Positions 54,519-61,970 of a stretch of 64,000 nt of DNA are shown here, in pieces. Position 1 is the stretch's first letter; the number at the start of each line of letters is the position of its first letter. The position numbers and the translations under genes are program-made. This DNA comes from CAYOHR01 sp964512145 (GTDB lineage Bacteria > Bacteroidota > Bacteroidia > Flavobacteriales_G > JALEGO01), in the NCBI GenBank assembly GCA_964512145.1, contig CAZEIM010000012.1:4928-68927 (forward strand), given 5' to 3'. A model generated the notes under the pieces. It worked only from the letters and a program-made list of their open reading frames with translations. It ran no database searches and was not told the DNA's origin.

Positions 54519-55790
54519 ATGTCTGAAACAGCTAAAATAAACCTCAACGGCAAGGAATATGAACTACCGGTAATTACAGGAAGTGAGAATGAAAAGGCCA
54601 TAGATATTACTAACCTAAGAGACCTTACTGGGTATATTACTCTTGACTCAGGTTATAAAAACACAGGAGCTACATTAAGTAATATTACATTTTTAGATGG
54701 TGAATTAGGTATATTAAGATATAGAGGTTATCCCATTGAACAATTAGCTGAAAAATCTACTTTTTTAGAAGTCGCCTATTTATTAATTAACGGTGAACTA
54801 CCTAGTAAACAAGAGTTAGAAGCCTTTTCGAAAAAAATATCCATGCATACGCTTATACATGAAGACATGAAGCGTTTTTACGAAGCATATCCTTCAAAGG
54901 CACACCCAATGGGGGTTTTAGCTTCGATGGTAAGTGCACTATCTACTTTTTACCCTGAAGTTGCAGGGAATAATGCGTTAGAAGAAACAAACTTAACAAT
55001 TATCAGATTATTAGCTAAATTACCAACTTTAGCTGCTTGGTCTTATAAAAATTCTTTAGGACATCCGGTTATGTATCCTAAAAACAGTTTAAAATACTGC
55101 GAAAACTTTTTGTATATGATGTTTGCAATGCCGACAGATGATTATGAAATTGATCCTGTAATTGTACGGGCATTAGACAAACTGCTCATTCTACATGCCG
55201 ATCATGAACAAAATTGTTCTGCATCAACCGTAAGATTGGTAGGATCTTCCAAAGCAAATTTATATTCATCAATATCTGCCGGAGTGAGTGCATTATGGGG
55301 CCCTTTACATGGGGGGGCAAATCAAGAGGTAATTGAAATGCTTGAGAAAATCAAAAATGACGGTGGAAATGTTGAAAAATGGGTGAACAAAGCAAAAGAT
55401 AAAAATGATTCTTTCAGGTTAATGGGATTTGGTCATAGAGTTTATAAAAACTTTGATCCAAGAGCTACCATAATAAAAAAAGCGTGTGATGAAGTACTTG
55501 AAAAACTTGGAATACAGGACGAAGTTTTAGAAATTGCTAAAAAATTAGAAGAAGTTGCTTTAAAAGATGAGTATTTTGTAAGTAGAAAATTATATCCAAA
55601 TGTTGATTTTTACTCTGGTATTGTGTATAGGGCTTTAGGCATCCCAACGGATATGTTCACAGTAATGTTTGCGATTGGCCGTTTGCCTGGATGGATTGCA
55701 CAATGGAAAGAGATGATTGGCAATAAAGAGCCTATTGGAAGACCAAGACAAATATATACAGGAAACACTACTAGAAATTATCCTGGATAG
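54519..55790 (+). CDS. gltA: Citrate synthase
   Basis: Condenses oxaloacetate and acetyl-CoA at the TCA cycle entry; 423 aa, the length of the hexameric, Gram-negative (type II) class with an N-terminal beta domain. The catalytic triad is visible: LHADHEQNCSAST (first His), LWGPLHGGANQEVIEM (second His) and the Asp in VDFYSGIVYRALG, with MGFGHRVYKNFDPRA binding oxaloacetate. Single gene with its own promoter, followed by a striking 40-base palindrome. Confidence 0.97.
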   Translation: MSETAKINLNGKEYELPVITGSENEKAIDITNLRDLTGYITLDSGYKNTGATLSNITFLDGELGILRYRGYPIEQLAEKSTFLEVAYLLINGELPSKQELEAFSKKISMHTLIHEDMKRFYEAYPSKAHPMGVLASMVSALSTFYPEVAGNNALEETNLTIIRLLAKLPTLAAWSYKNSLGHPVMYPKNSLKYCENFLYMMFAMPTDDYEIDPVIVRALDKLLILHADHEQNCSASTVRLVGSSKANLYSSISAGVSALWGPLHGGANQEVIEMLEKIKNDGGNVEKWVNKAKDKNDSFRLMGFGHRVYKNFDPRATIIKKACDEVLEKLGIQDEVLEIAKKLEEVALKDEYFVSRKLYPNVDFYSGIVYRALGIPTDMFTVMFAIGRLPGWIAQWKEMIGNKEPIGRPRQIYTGNTTRNYPG

Positions 55791-55801
55791 TTTTATTATA
55801 A

Positions 55802-55841
55802 CTCTCAATATAGTTTTATTTAAATAAAACTATATTGAGAG
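55802..55841. terminator. 40-base perfect palindrome after gltA
   Basis: Twenty bases (CTCTCAATATAGTTTTATTT) followed at once by their exact complement, with no spacer. As RNA it would be a long hairpin with a tiny loop 11 bases after the gltA stop. Probably a terminator or mRNA 3'-end stabiliser. Confidence 0.7.
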
Positions 55842-55879
55842 AAAACACTCCCCAAACAAATTATTTTAATTAACGTATT

Positions 55880-56809
55880 GTGTATTTTATACTTAAAAAA
55901 AACGATGTTTGGGTTTTTCCATTTGTAATTATAATTCTGTTTATTTTATCTTCTGTATATTTTTTTAACGAAACTGCTTTATCAAATACTCCAAACCAAT
56001 ATGTAGCGTATATTTTAAATACCATTTTTATTGTTTTACAGAGTATTGTATTTAATGTTTTTTTTGAACGCACTAATTTATTCCCAAAAAAAACTCATAT
56101 TCCAATATTAATACATTCATTATTAAATTTTTATATTATAAACATCCAATTATTTAATGTTTATTTTTGGCTTTCTGTACTCCTGCAATTTTTAGTTTAT
56201 ATATACTATTTTTATTTTTTAGATAAGATTCATAAAAACACTATTTCGAGCATGTTTTATATGAGTTTATTTTTAGGATTATCTGTGTTATTTTCCGGAT
56301 ACTCTTGGAGTATTGCTGTGTTATTTTTAATAGCCTTTTTTAGTGGACAAAATATAAACTTCCGCATATTATTAATTGTGATATTTGGATTATTACTACC
56401 ATTTATATATTACTATAGTTTTTGTTATATTTTAGATATTCCGCAAGGTTTTTTTAGCTATAAAATACCTTCATATAATGCTTTATACAATCCAAAAAAT
56501 ATTATTTTTTTAAGCATCTTATTAATCTCTTGTTTAAGAGGAATTTACCTTTTATTGTTTAAAACAAAAACGCCAACACTTAAAATCAGAAATTTATACT
56601 CGATGCAATTTATTTTTTTAATAGGTTCAATCATCATATTGATGTTTTCAGTAAACAACCCTCTGTTGCTTTCATTTTTAGCATTACCAATATCTTACTT
56701 TATTTCGTATGGATATATTTATGCTAAAAAAAATCTTATCTCTGAGTTATTAATGAACTTATTTATTATTTCATATATATATATGAACTTGCCTATTTTT
56801 GAGCTCTAA
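55880..56809 (+). CDS. Uncharacterised polytopic membrane protein
   Basis: About 309 aa with nine or ten hydrophobic segments and very few charged residues, for example FVIIILFILSSVYFF and IFLIGSIIILMFSV. The start is taken as GTG at 55880 (MYFILKKNDVWVF); no ATG lies near. It resembles a family of Bacteroidetes membrane proteins of unknown function (DUF6427-like, by recall). The gene ends 17 bases inside the convergent LptF/G gene. I cannot assign a function. Confidence 0.7.
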   Translation: MYFILKKNDVWVFPFVIIILFILSSVYFFNETALSNTPNQYVAYILNTIFIVLQSIVFNVFFERTNLFPKKTHIPILIHSLLNFYIINIQLFNVYFWLSVLLQFLVYIYYFYFLDKIHKNTISSMFYMSLFLGLSVLFSGYSWSIAVLFLIAFFSGQNINFRILLIVIFGLLLPFIYYYSFCYILDIPQGFFSYKIPSYNALYNPKNIIFLSILLISCLRGIYLLLFKTKTPTLKIRNLYSMQFIFLIGSIIILMFSVNNPLLLSFLALPISYFISYGYIYAKKNLISELLMNLFIISYIYMNLPIFEL

Positions 56810-57872
56810 CATATAAATAAATTCCAAAGCCTAAAAAAATAATATTAGGAATCCAAACTGCTATAAGTGGGTTTAGTCCCGCGTTAGTTGCTAAAACAGT
56901 GGCCGTTTTTTGAAATAATATATAAATTAGGCACATACCTACTCCACTGGCTAAGTGTAAACCTATGCCTCCACGTACTTTTTTACTGGCAATTACTACT
57001 CCTATTAAAGTTAATACATATGCCGAAAAAGGCATAGAGGTACGTTGGTGTTTTTCTAATTCATAAAAAGCAATTTCATCGGATCCCTTTGCAATTTCTT
57101 GTTCTATGTATTTATTTAATTCAAGTGTATTCATAGAAGCTACGATATTGCTTTTTTTAACAAAATCTTGAGGAGATATGGGTAAGGTAGTATCTTTTTG
57201 CCATCCGGTATTTAATATTTCTAAGCTATCCAAAATAAAACGCTCCTGATAATTTCGCAAACTCCATTTGTTTTTTGTGGAATCCCATAAAAAACTTGAT
57301 GCATTAGCCTTATAAATCATTTTATTTCCATCCCATTTTTCAAGTGAAAATTTAAACCCCATATTTGTTCCTGTACTAAAAGATTCGAAATACAAATTTT
57401 CTTCATTTGAAATGGCTATGTGTGTATTTCTAGAAGAGTAATTAAAAGCCTGCCGCACATATTTATCTTCAAACTCCAACCGCTCTTTATTAGCCTTTGG
57501 AATAATGAAATGATTCATAAATAGAGCTAAAAAAATAAGCAAGGTAGATGCTGTAAAATAGGGAACTAAAAATCTTTTAAAAGATACAGATCCTGTTAAA
57601 ATAGCAACAATCTCTGAATTATAAGCCATTTTTGAGGTAAAAAAAATTACCGCAATAAAAGTTATTAATCCACTAAATAAATTGCTATAAAAAAATATAA
57701 AATTCAAATAATACTCAAAAATTATAGCCTTTAATGGGGCACTTTTGCCCACAAACTCATCTATTCTTTCGGAAACATCAAATACTACCGCCAAAGACAT
57801 AATGACAGCCAAAATAAAAAAGAAAGTGGTTAAAAACTTTCGTATAATGTATCGATCTAATATTGTAAACAT
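56793..57872 (-). CDS. LptF/LptG-family LPS export permease
   Basis: A 359-aa permease of the YjgP/YjgQ family. LptF and LptG with LptB2 extract LPS from the inner membrane. Seen: MFTILDRYIIRKFLTTFFFILAVIMS at the start, six membrane helices in two groups of three (about 12-120 and 270-355), and a periplasmic beta-jellyroll domain between. HQRTSMPFSAYVLTLIGVVIASKKVRGG is the conserved fourth-helix coupling region. Its ATG overlaps the tgt stop (TAATG); a tgt-lpt pair is common in Bacteroidetes. Confidence 0.92.
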   Translation of the reverse strand: MFTILDRYIIRKFLTTFFFILAVIMSLAVVFDVSERIDEFVGKSAPLKAIIFEYYLNFIFFYSNLFSGLITFIAVIFFTSKMAYNSEIVAILTGSVSFKRFLVPYFTASTLLIFLALFMNHFIIPKANKERLEFEDKYVRQAFNYSSRNTHIAISNEENLYFESFSTGTNMGFKFSLEKWDGNKMIYKANASSFLWDSTKNKWSLRNYQERFILDSLEILNTGWQKDTTLPISPQDFVKKSNIVASMNTLELNKYIEQEIAKGSDEIAFYELEKHQRTSMPFSAYVLTLIGVVIASKKVRGGIGLHLASGVGMCLIYILFQKTATVLATNAGLNPLIAVWIPNIIFLGFGIYLYVRAQK

Positions 57873-59002
57873 TATAAGCGCTGACTAACTTGTTGCACCA
57901 TTTTTTCTTTCCAAATCGAAAATGTACCTTCTAAAATATTTTTACGTGCCTGCTGTACCAACCACAAATAAAAACCCAAATTATGAATAGAAGCTATCTG
58001 CGCTGCTAATCGCTCATTGATGTGAAATAAATGTCGAACATACGCCTTTGAATAATACGTGTCAACGTAGGTATGGTTATCTTCATCTAATGCCGAAAAG
58101 TCTTCTGCCCACTTTTTATTTTTAATATTTATTACCCCTTTAGATGTAAATAATTGACCATTTCTAGCATTTCGTGTAGGCATAACACAATCAAACATAT
58201 CTATTCCTAAGGCAATACATTCTAATATATTTTCAGGCGTTCCTACCCCCATTAAATATCTCGGCTTATCTTTTGGTAAATATTGAGTAACCAAATCGGT
58301 CATTTCGTACATTTGAGCTGCTGGTTCTCCTACAGATAACCCTCCAATGGCATTCCCTTGCGCATTTTTATCTGCAATATATTGGGCTGATTCTATTCTT
58401 AAATCTTTATAAACACTCCCTTGTACTATAGGAAACAGCATTTGAGGATAATCATACTTTTGTGCATTATTATTGTGATATTGTAGGCATCTATCTAGCC
58501 AATTGTGTGTTAAATGCATAGATTTTTTAGCATATGAATAATCACATGGAAATGGAGTACATTCATCAAAAGCCATGATTATATCTCCCCCTATAAACTG
58601 CTGTATTTCTATAGCCCTTTCCGGAGTAAAATAATGCCAAGAACCGTCTATATGTGATGAAAACTTTACCCCTTCTTCCGTAATTTTTCTTCGGTGGGCT
58701 AAAGAATATACCTGAAAACCTCCGCTATCGGTTAGTATAGGTTTATTCCAATGAATAAATTTGTGCAAACCTCCCGACTTATACAAAATATCTATTCCGG
58801 GTCGTAAATATAAGTGATATGTATTGCCTAAAATTATTTGTGCTTTTATGTCGTTATCTAGCTCTCTTTGATGCACCGCTTTAACCGTTCCTGCTGTTCC
58901 TACAGGCATAAAAATAGGCGTTTGTCTGATGCCATGAGCAGTTTTTAACTCTCCGGCACGTGCTTTTGTATACTTATCTGAATATAAAAGTGTAAAACTC
59001 AT
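57872..59002 (-). CDS. tgt: tRNA-guanine transglycosylase Tgt, lacking CxCxxC zinc cysteines
   Basis: Exchanges guanine-34 for the queuine precursor preQ1 in tRNAs for Asp, Asn, His and Tyr; about 376 aa. The catalytic motif ILTDSGGFQVYSLAHRR, the GGLSVGEP substrate loop and the second catalytic Asp in MFDCVMPTRNARNG are intact. Where E. coli Tgt has LDPECDCYTCRNYSRAYL, this protein reads LDEDNHTYVDTYYSKAYV, so three zinc cysteines are replaced (N, T, D) while the His in SIHN remains. I recall the same in other Bacteroidetes Tgt. The ATG at 59000-59002 (MSFTLLYSD) is chosen; another ATG is two codons upstream. Confidence 0.93.
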   Translation of the reverse strand: MSFTLLYSDKYTKARAGELKTAHGIRQTPIFMPVGTAGTVKAVHQRELDNDIKAQIILGNTYHLYLRPGIDILYKSGGLHKFIHWNKPILTDSGGFQVYSLAHRRKITEEGVKFSSHIDGSWHYFTPERAIEIQQFIGGDIIMAFDECTPFPCDYSYAKKSMHLTHNWLDRCLQYHNNNAQKYDYPQMLFPIVQGSVYKDLRIESAQYIADKNAQGNAIGGLSVGEPAAQMYEMTDLVTQYLPKDKPRYLMGVGTPENILECIALGIDMFDCVMPTRNARNGQLFTSKGVINIKNKKWAEDFSALDEDNHTYVDTYYSKAYVRHLFHINERLAAQIASIHNLGFYLWLVQQARKNILEGTFSIWKEKMVQQVSQRL

Positions 59003-59106
59003 GGTCATCAAAAGTACACAAGATTTTTAAGTACTAAAAATATCATGAGATTGTTCTTATGGTAAGTTGCGCAAGATGAAGGATGATAGTAACACTATTA
59101 TAAAAC

Positions 59107-59149
59107 GCTAACAGTATATGTGTGGGTAAATAAAGTTACAAGTTAGGGC
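59107..59149. repeat. Short imperfect inverted ends at the accessory-region boundary
   Basis: GCTAAC at 59107 and GTTAGGGC at 59142 face each other 43 bases apart, in the gap between tgt and the accessory block. Similar to sequences I recall scattered in Bacteroidetes genomes. The rest of this 196-base gap shows no gene. Confidence 0.3.
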
Positions 59150-59198
59150 TTTAATTTTTGGGAATATAAGCCTCCTGTAAAATTCGGTTAGGTGGTGT

Positions 59199-59981
59199 TC
59201 AATAATATTCAATTGTTCTGTCGTAAAAGTATCTTGGCTCACCGTCATTCAACATTACCTGATTTACCCAATGTCCTTTCTCATTAAATGTAAATGAATA
59301 TTCTCTTAGGTAGTTTGTTTCTTTTGATTTGTATTTGTAACCGGTTGAAAGCCCGTTTTTGAATGGCAGGAACTCATATACTCCATTGGGTTTTCCGTAT
59401 TCGTCTAAGGAAATTTCTTTTATCAGGTTATCATCTTTGTCATATTCGTTTTTGTTCCAGTAAACTAATTCGTTTTCACCACGAATTGCTTTTTCTTCAA
59501 TCACTCTTCCCATATTGTCAGAGTTATAATAAAAGGTGCAATCTTCTTCTTCATCGTCACTTGTCATCAGTATTTCGTGAATATTTTCCTTATAGGTGTG
59601 GATGCATTCAGAAATCACAATAGGGTCCAAACTGTAGTAAAATGAACGAACAGTTTCCCTTTCAATTCTTCCTTTCTCGTCATATTCAAATTCACTCAGC
59701 GAAATCAATTCATTCTTTTCTGAAAGCAAACTCATGGCGGAAAGCAAAATACCTTTGTGGTTATAGCCATAAATTACTTTGTAGTTTTTGTTTTTCTCTA
59801 TATGAACACTGTGAAGTAATAACCCTTTACGATTGAAAAACAAATCGTAGTTGTCAAACGATGGTTCCATTTTAAGGTGTAAAGTTTTTCGTTCCACTTT
59901 CGGATAAGCTGATCGCAAAGAGATTTTCTTTATCCCCTTTTCGTATTGTGAATTGTATTTTTCAAACTCGTCTAAAAACAT
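59199..59981 (-). CDS. YD-like repeat protein of unknown function
   Basis: 260 aa, soluble, no signal peptide or membrane segment. The chain is built of beta-strand repeats of the RHS/YD type: FEYDEKGRIERETV, FYYNSDNMGRVIEEKAI, NEYDKDDNLIKEISLDEYG and FTFNEKGHWVNQVMLNDGEPRYF, ending in RTIEYY. Such repeats form beta-sheets in YD-repeat shells. Its ATG shares one base with the stop of the upstream membrane-protein gene (TAATG), so it is co-translated with it. No enzymatic motif is recognised. Base composition is somewhat less AT-rich than the core genes around it. Confidence 0.75.
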   Translation of the reverse strand: MFLDEFEKYNSQYEKGIKKISLRSAYPKVERKTLHLKMEPSFDNYDLFFNRKGLLLHSVHIEKNKNYKVIYGYNHKGILLSAMSLLSEKNELISLSEFEYDEKGRIERETVRSFYYSLDPIVISECIHTYKENIHEILMTSDDEEEDCTFYYNSDNMGRVIEEKAIRGENELVYWNKNEYDKDDNLIKEISLDEYGKPNGVYEFLPFKNGLSTGYKYKSKETNYLREYSFTFNEKGHWVNQVMLNDGEPRYFYDRTIEYY

Positions 59982-61426
59982 TATATCTTGTTGTTGTCTT
60001 TTAAAAACTTCAATAATCTTAAAAGCATTTCCCTTTCACAATCGTTTAATCTATCATAATTTCCAGAAATAAAATCATTATAAGTAATGCCAAATCTTTG
60101 ATCTAAAGCAAATGTAAGAACAGGATTAACTAGCTCATTTGGAATACGAATGATAATTTCTTTCTCAATTGATGTTTTCATGATATCATTAAACCCACAG
60201 TTAAAGTAGTGAGAAAGTATGCTGTAGTAAATTGTACTGTTCAAAAATTCTATGGTTATTTTTGCCTTTCTCAAACCTTTATACAACTCTAATAAGCAAA
60301 GCGAAATTGAAAAAGGAATAAAGGAAACATAACTACTCTTTGGGTTAAAGTACTTTTCTTCCTTATTGCTTTCTTCAGTAAATTTTGCCAGCCAATTACT
60401 TTGAATATCAAATATTTGATCAATGAGCCAATGATAATTTGATGAACATTCCTTTCCGGCATTTTCTTCTGTTACAATAATATTATTAATCATTTGCCCT
60501 ACCATACCGGAATAAATGGTTTGCATGTTGGTATATCTGTGTGAAATTGCTGAAATGTCAATCCTATTTTCAATTGCTGATGAATACATTAACCCGATAA
60601 ATCGAATGTGATAGTAAAGCGGTAAATCAAACCCTTCAACTTCTTTTGTTTTGGGATGATAATGTTCTTTATTGTAGATATTATTTTTGCCATGTTCTGC
60701 CTGCAAATGTTTTGAAACATGGTCGGTAAAAACCATCAGGATCCCATTATGAATAGATTGCTGTATGTTGTCCTTAAGTGCCTTGTTTAAAAAAGGTTTA
60801 TCATTCAACATACAATGCTCTTTTATTTCAGAGTAATATGCCGAATTTGGATTTTCTATGAATAACCTAAACACCTTTTGAAATGATTTCTCCTGATTGA
60901 AATTGCGCCAGATCTTTAATAACACTATTGGATCCCTATCTACAAATACTTTCAAAACATCTTCGTTATCGAACATCTCCTCATACTTGTTCCAATTAGA
61001 ATTTATAAAATCCACTGATTCATATTTTGTAAATAGTTCATGAAAAAGAACTTGATTCTGCTTTACATTAGAGTAATAAATAGCATAAATGGATTTTGAC
61101 ATTTTATTTTTGGGAACCAACCAATAAAGCCTAATTAAAACATATATCAAAAAAGTTAGCACAATCAAAAATGCCAAGTTCTTAGGCTCAATACCTTTCT
61201 CAATTGTAAATGGGGCTCTCTTTAAAAAAGTAAATTCATTGGATAGTTCACAGAAAAATAATAAAATCGGTATCTGAATTAATAAAAGGTAGCCTATAAT
61301 GACTTTTTCAATTGTAAAGAGTTTCGCAAGAAACAATCGAAGTTCATTTTGAATTAAAAAACCCAAAAATGCAGATAAGATTGAAACAACGGTAAACCAG
61401 TCTGATACATTCATATTCTCACTCAT
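59981..61426 (-). CDS. Uncharacterised membrane protein, middle gene of a coupled operon
   Basis: 481 aa. Three hydrophobic segments near the N-terminus (about 8-28, 40-60, 85-105; WFTVVSILSAFLGFLIQNEL, AFLIVLTFLIYVLIRLYWLV) anchor a cytoplasmic helical region of about 370 residues with no motif I recognise. NYHWLIDQIFDIQSNWLAKF and FALDQRFGITYNDFISGNYDRL are distinctive. The ATG overlaps the GxxExxY stop by four bases (ATGA), and the stop overlaps the next gene. A membrane effector or sensor of a defence-type system is conceivable, purely from position beside a restriction-modification gene. Confidence 0.75.
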   Translation of the reverse strand: MSENMNVSDWFTVVSILSAFLGFLIQNELRLFLAKLFTIEKVIIGYLLLIQIPILLFFCELSNEFTFLKRAPFTIEKGIEPKNLAFLIVLTFLIYVLIRLYWLVPKNKMSKSIYAIYYSNVKQNQVLFHELFTKYESVDFINSNWNKYEEMFDNEDVLKVFVDRDPIVLLKIWRNFNQEKSFQKVFRLFIENPNSAYYSEIKEHCMLNDKPFLNKALKDNIQQSIHNGILMVFTDHVSKHLQAEHGKNNIYNKEHYHPKTKEVEGFDLPLYYHIRFIGLMYSSAIENRIDISAISHRYTNMQTIYSGMVGQMINNIIVTEENAGKECSSNYHWLIDQIFDIQSNWLAKFTEESNKEEKYFNPKSSYVSFIPFSISLCLLELYKGLRKAKITIEFLNSTIYYSILSHYFNCGFNDIMKTSIEKEIIIRIPNELVNPVLTFALDQRFGITYNDFISGNYDRLNDCEREMLLRLLKFLKDNNKI

Positions 61427-61836
61427 TGTCTGAACTGGGATTTTTGAGATTGGATGATTTTGGGATTGTACTTCTTATTGGTTATCCGATGATATTCCAA
61501 ACTCTTTGAACCAAAATTTATCAGCATTCCAATTTCCATATTATATGCTTCCAAATAATTCATGGCTTGGGCAATGTGTACATCCTCTAATTTGATAATG
61601 GCTTTCAATTCAACCATTATCAAATCTTCTACAAAAAAGTCAACCCTTCTTGTTCCTATTTGTTGCTCTCTATAAAAAATGGGCATTTCCAATTCTCGTT
61701 TAAAACCTAATTCGTGAAAAGTAAACTCTATTTCCAATGCTCTTTGATAAATAACCTCTTGAAAACCATTACCTAAGGCACCATGAACCTTGAAGGCTGC
61801 TGCTAAAATTCTTCTTGTTATATCTTCGTATTTCAT
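61423..61836 (-). CDS. GxxExxY protein (PD-(D/E)xK nuclease fold)
   Basis: 137 aa. The name-giving motif is GNGFQEVIYQRALEIEF (G-x-x-E-x-x-Y) at about residues 22-38. The nuclease-like core is RRVDFFVEDLIMVELKAI, giving the D...ExK signature, followed by AQAMNYLEAYNMEIGMLINFGSKSLEYHRI. The family belongs to the PD-(D/E)xK superfamily; no role is firmly known. The last residues (QSQKSQFRQ) are encoded by one copy of the flanking short repeat, suggesting the C-terminus has been formed by the repeat itself. Stop overlaps the next ATG. Confidence 0.88.
   Translation of the reverse strand: MKYEDITRRILAAAFKVHGALGNGFQEVIYQRALEIEFTFHELGFKRELEMPIFYREQQIGTRRVDFFVEDLIMVELKAIIKLEDVHIAQAMNYLEAYNMEIGMLINFGSKSLEYHRITNKKYNPKIIQSQKSQFRQ
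61427..61467 (+). repeat. Short repeat copy 1, at the GxxExxY 3' end
   Basis: Begins TGTCTGAACTGGGATTTTTG and continues with GGATGATTTTGGGATT. Same orientation as the copy at 61864. These two flank the GxxExxY gene as direct repeats. Confidence 0.75.
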
Positions 61837-61863
61837 AGTTTGTTATTATTTGTTTGAACTCAT

Positions 61864-61970
61864 TGTCTGGACTGTGATTTATGGGATTTAAGGATTTTCA
61901 TATTTCCTTTCCTGATTAATAGGAAAATAATACCACATTCCCAAAAATCTTAAAAATCTCAGTTCAGACA
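61864..61970. repeat. Repeat copies 2 and 3 facing each other (107-bp inverted element)
   Basis: Copy 2 starts TGTCTGGACTGTGATTTATG at 61864. Copy 3, inverted, ends in AGTTCAGACA at 61970; read on the minus strand it starts TGTCTGAACTGAGATTTTTA. Together they make an imperfect palindromic, MITE-like unit that contains the stop codon of the restriction-modification gene. Confidence 0.7.

Noticed and set aside
57872..59002. Tgt pseudogene because zinc cysteines are missing
   Set aside because: The frame is intact with all catalytic residues, and I recall the same substitution in other Bacteroidetes.
59107..59149. Integron attC-like site (GCTAAC ... GTTAGGGC)
   Set aside because: Too short, the core sites fit poorly, and no integrase or cassette array is visible.
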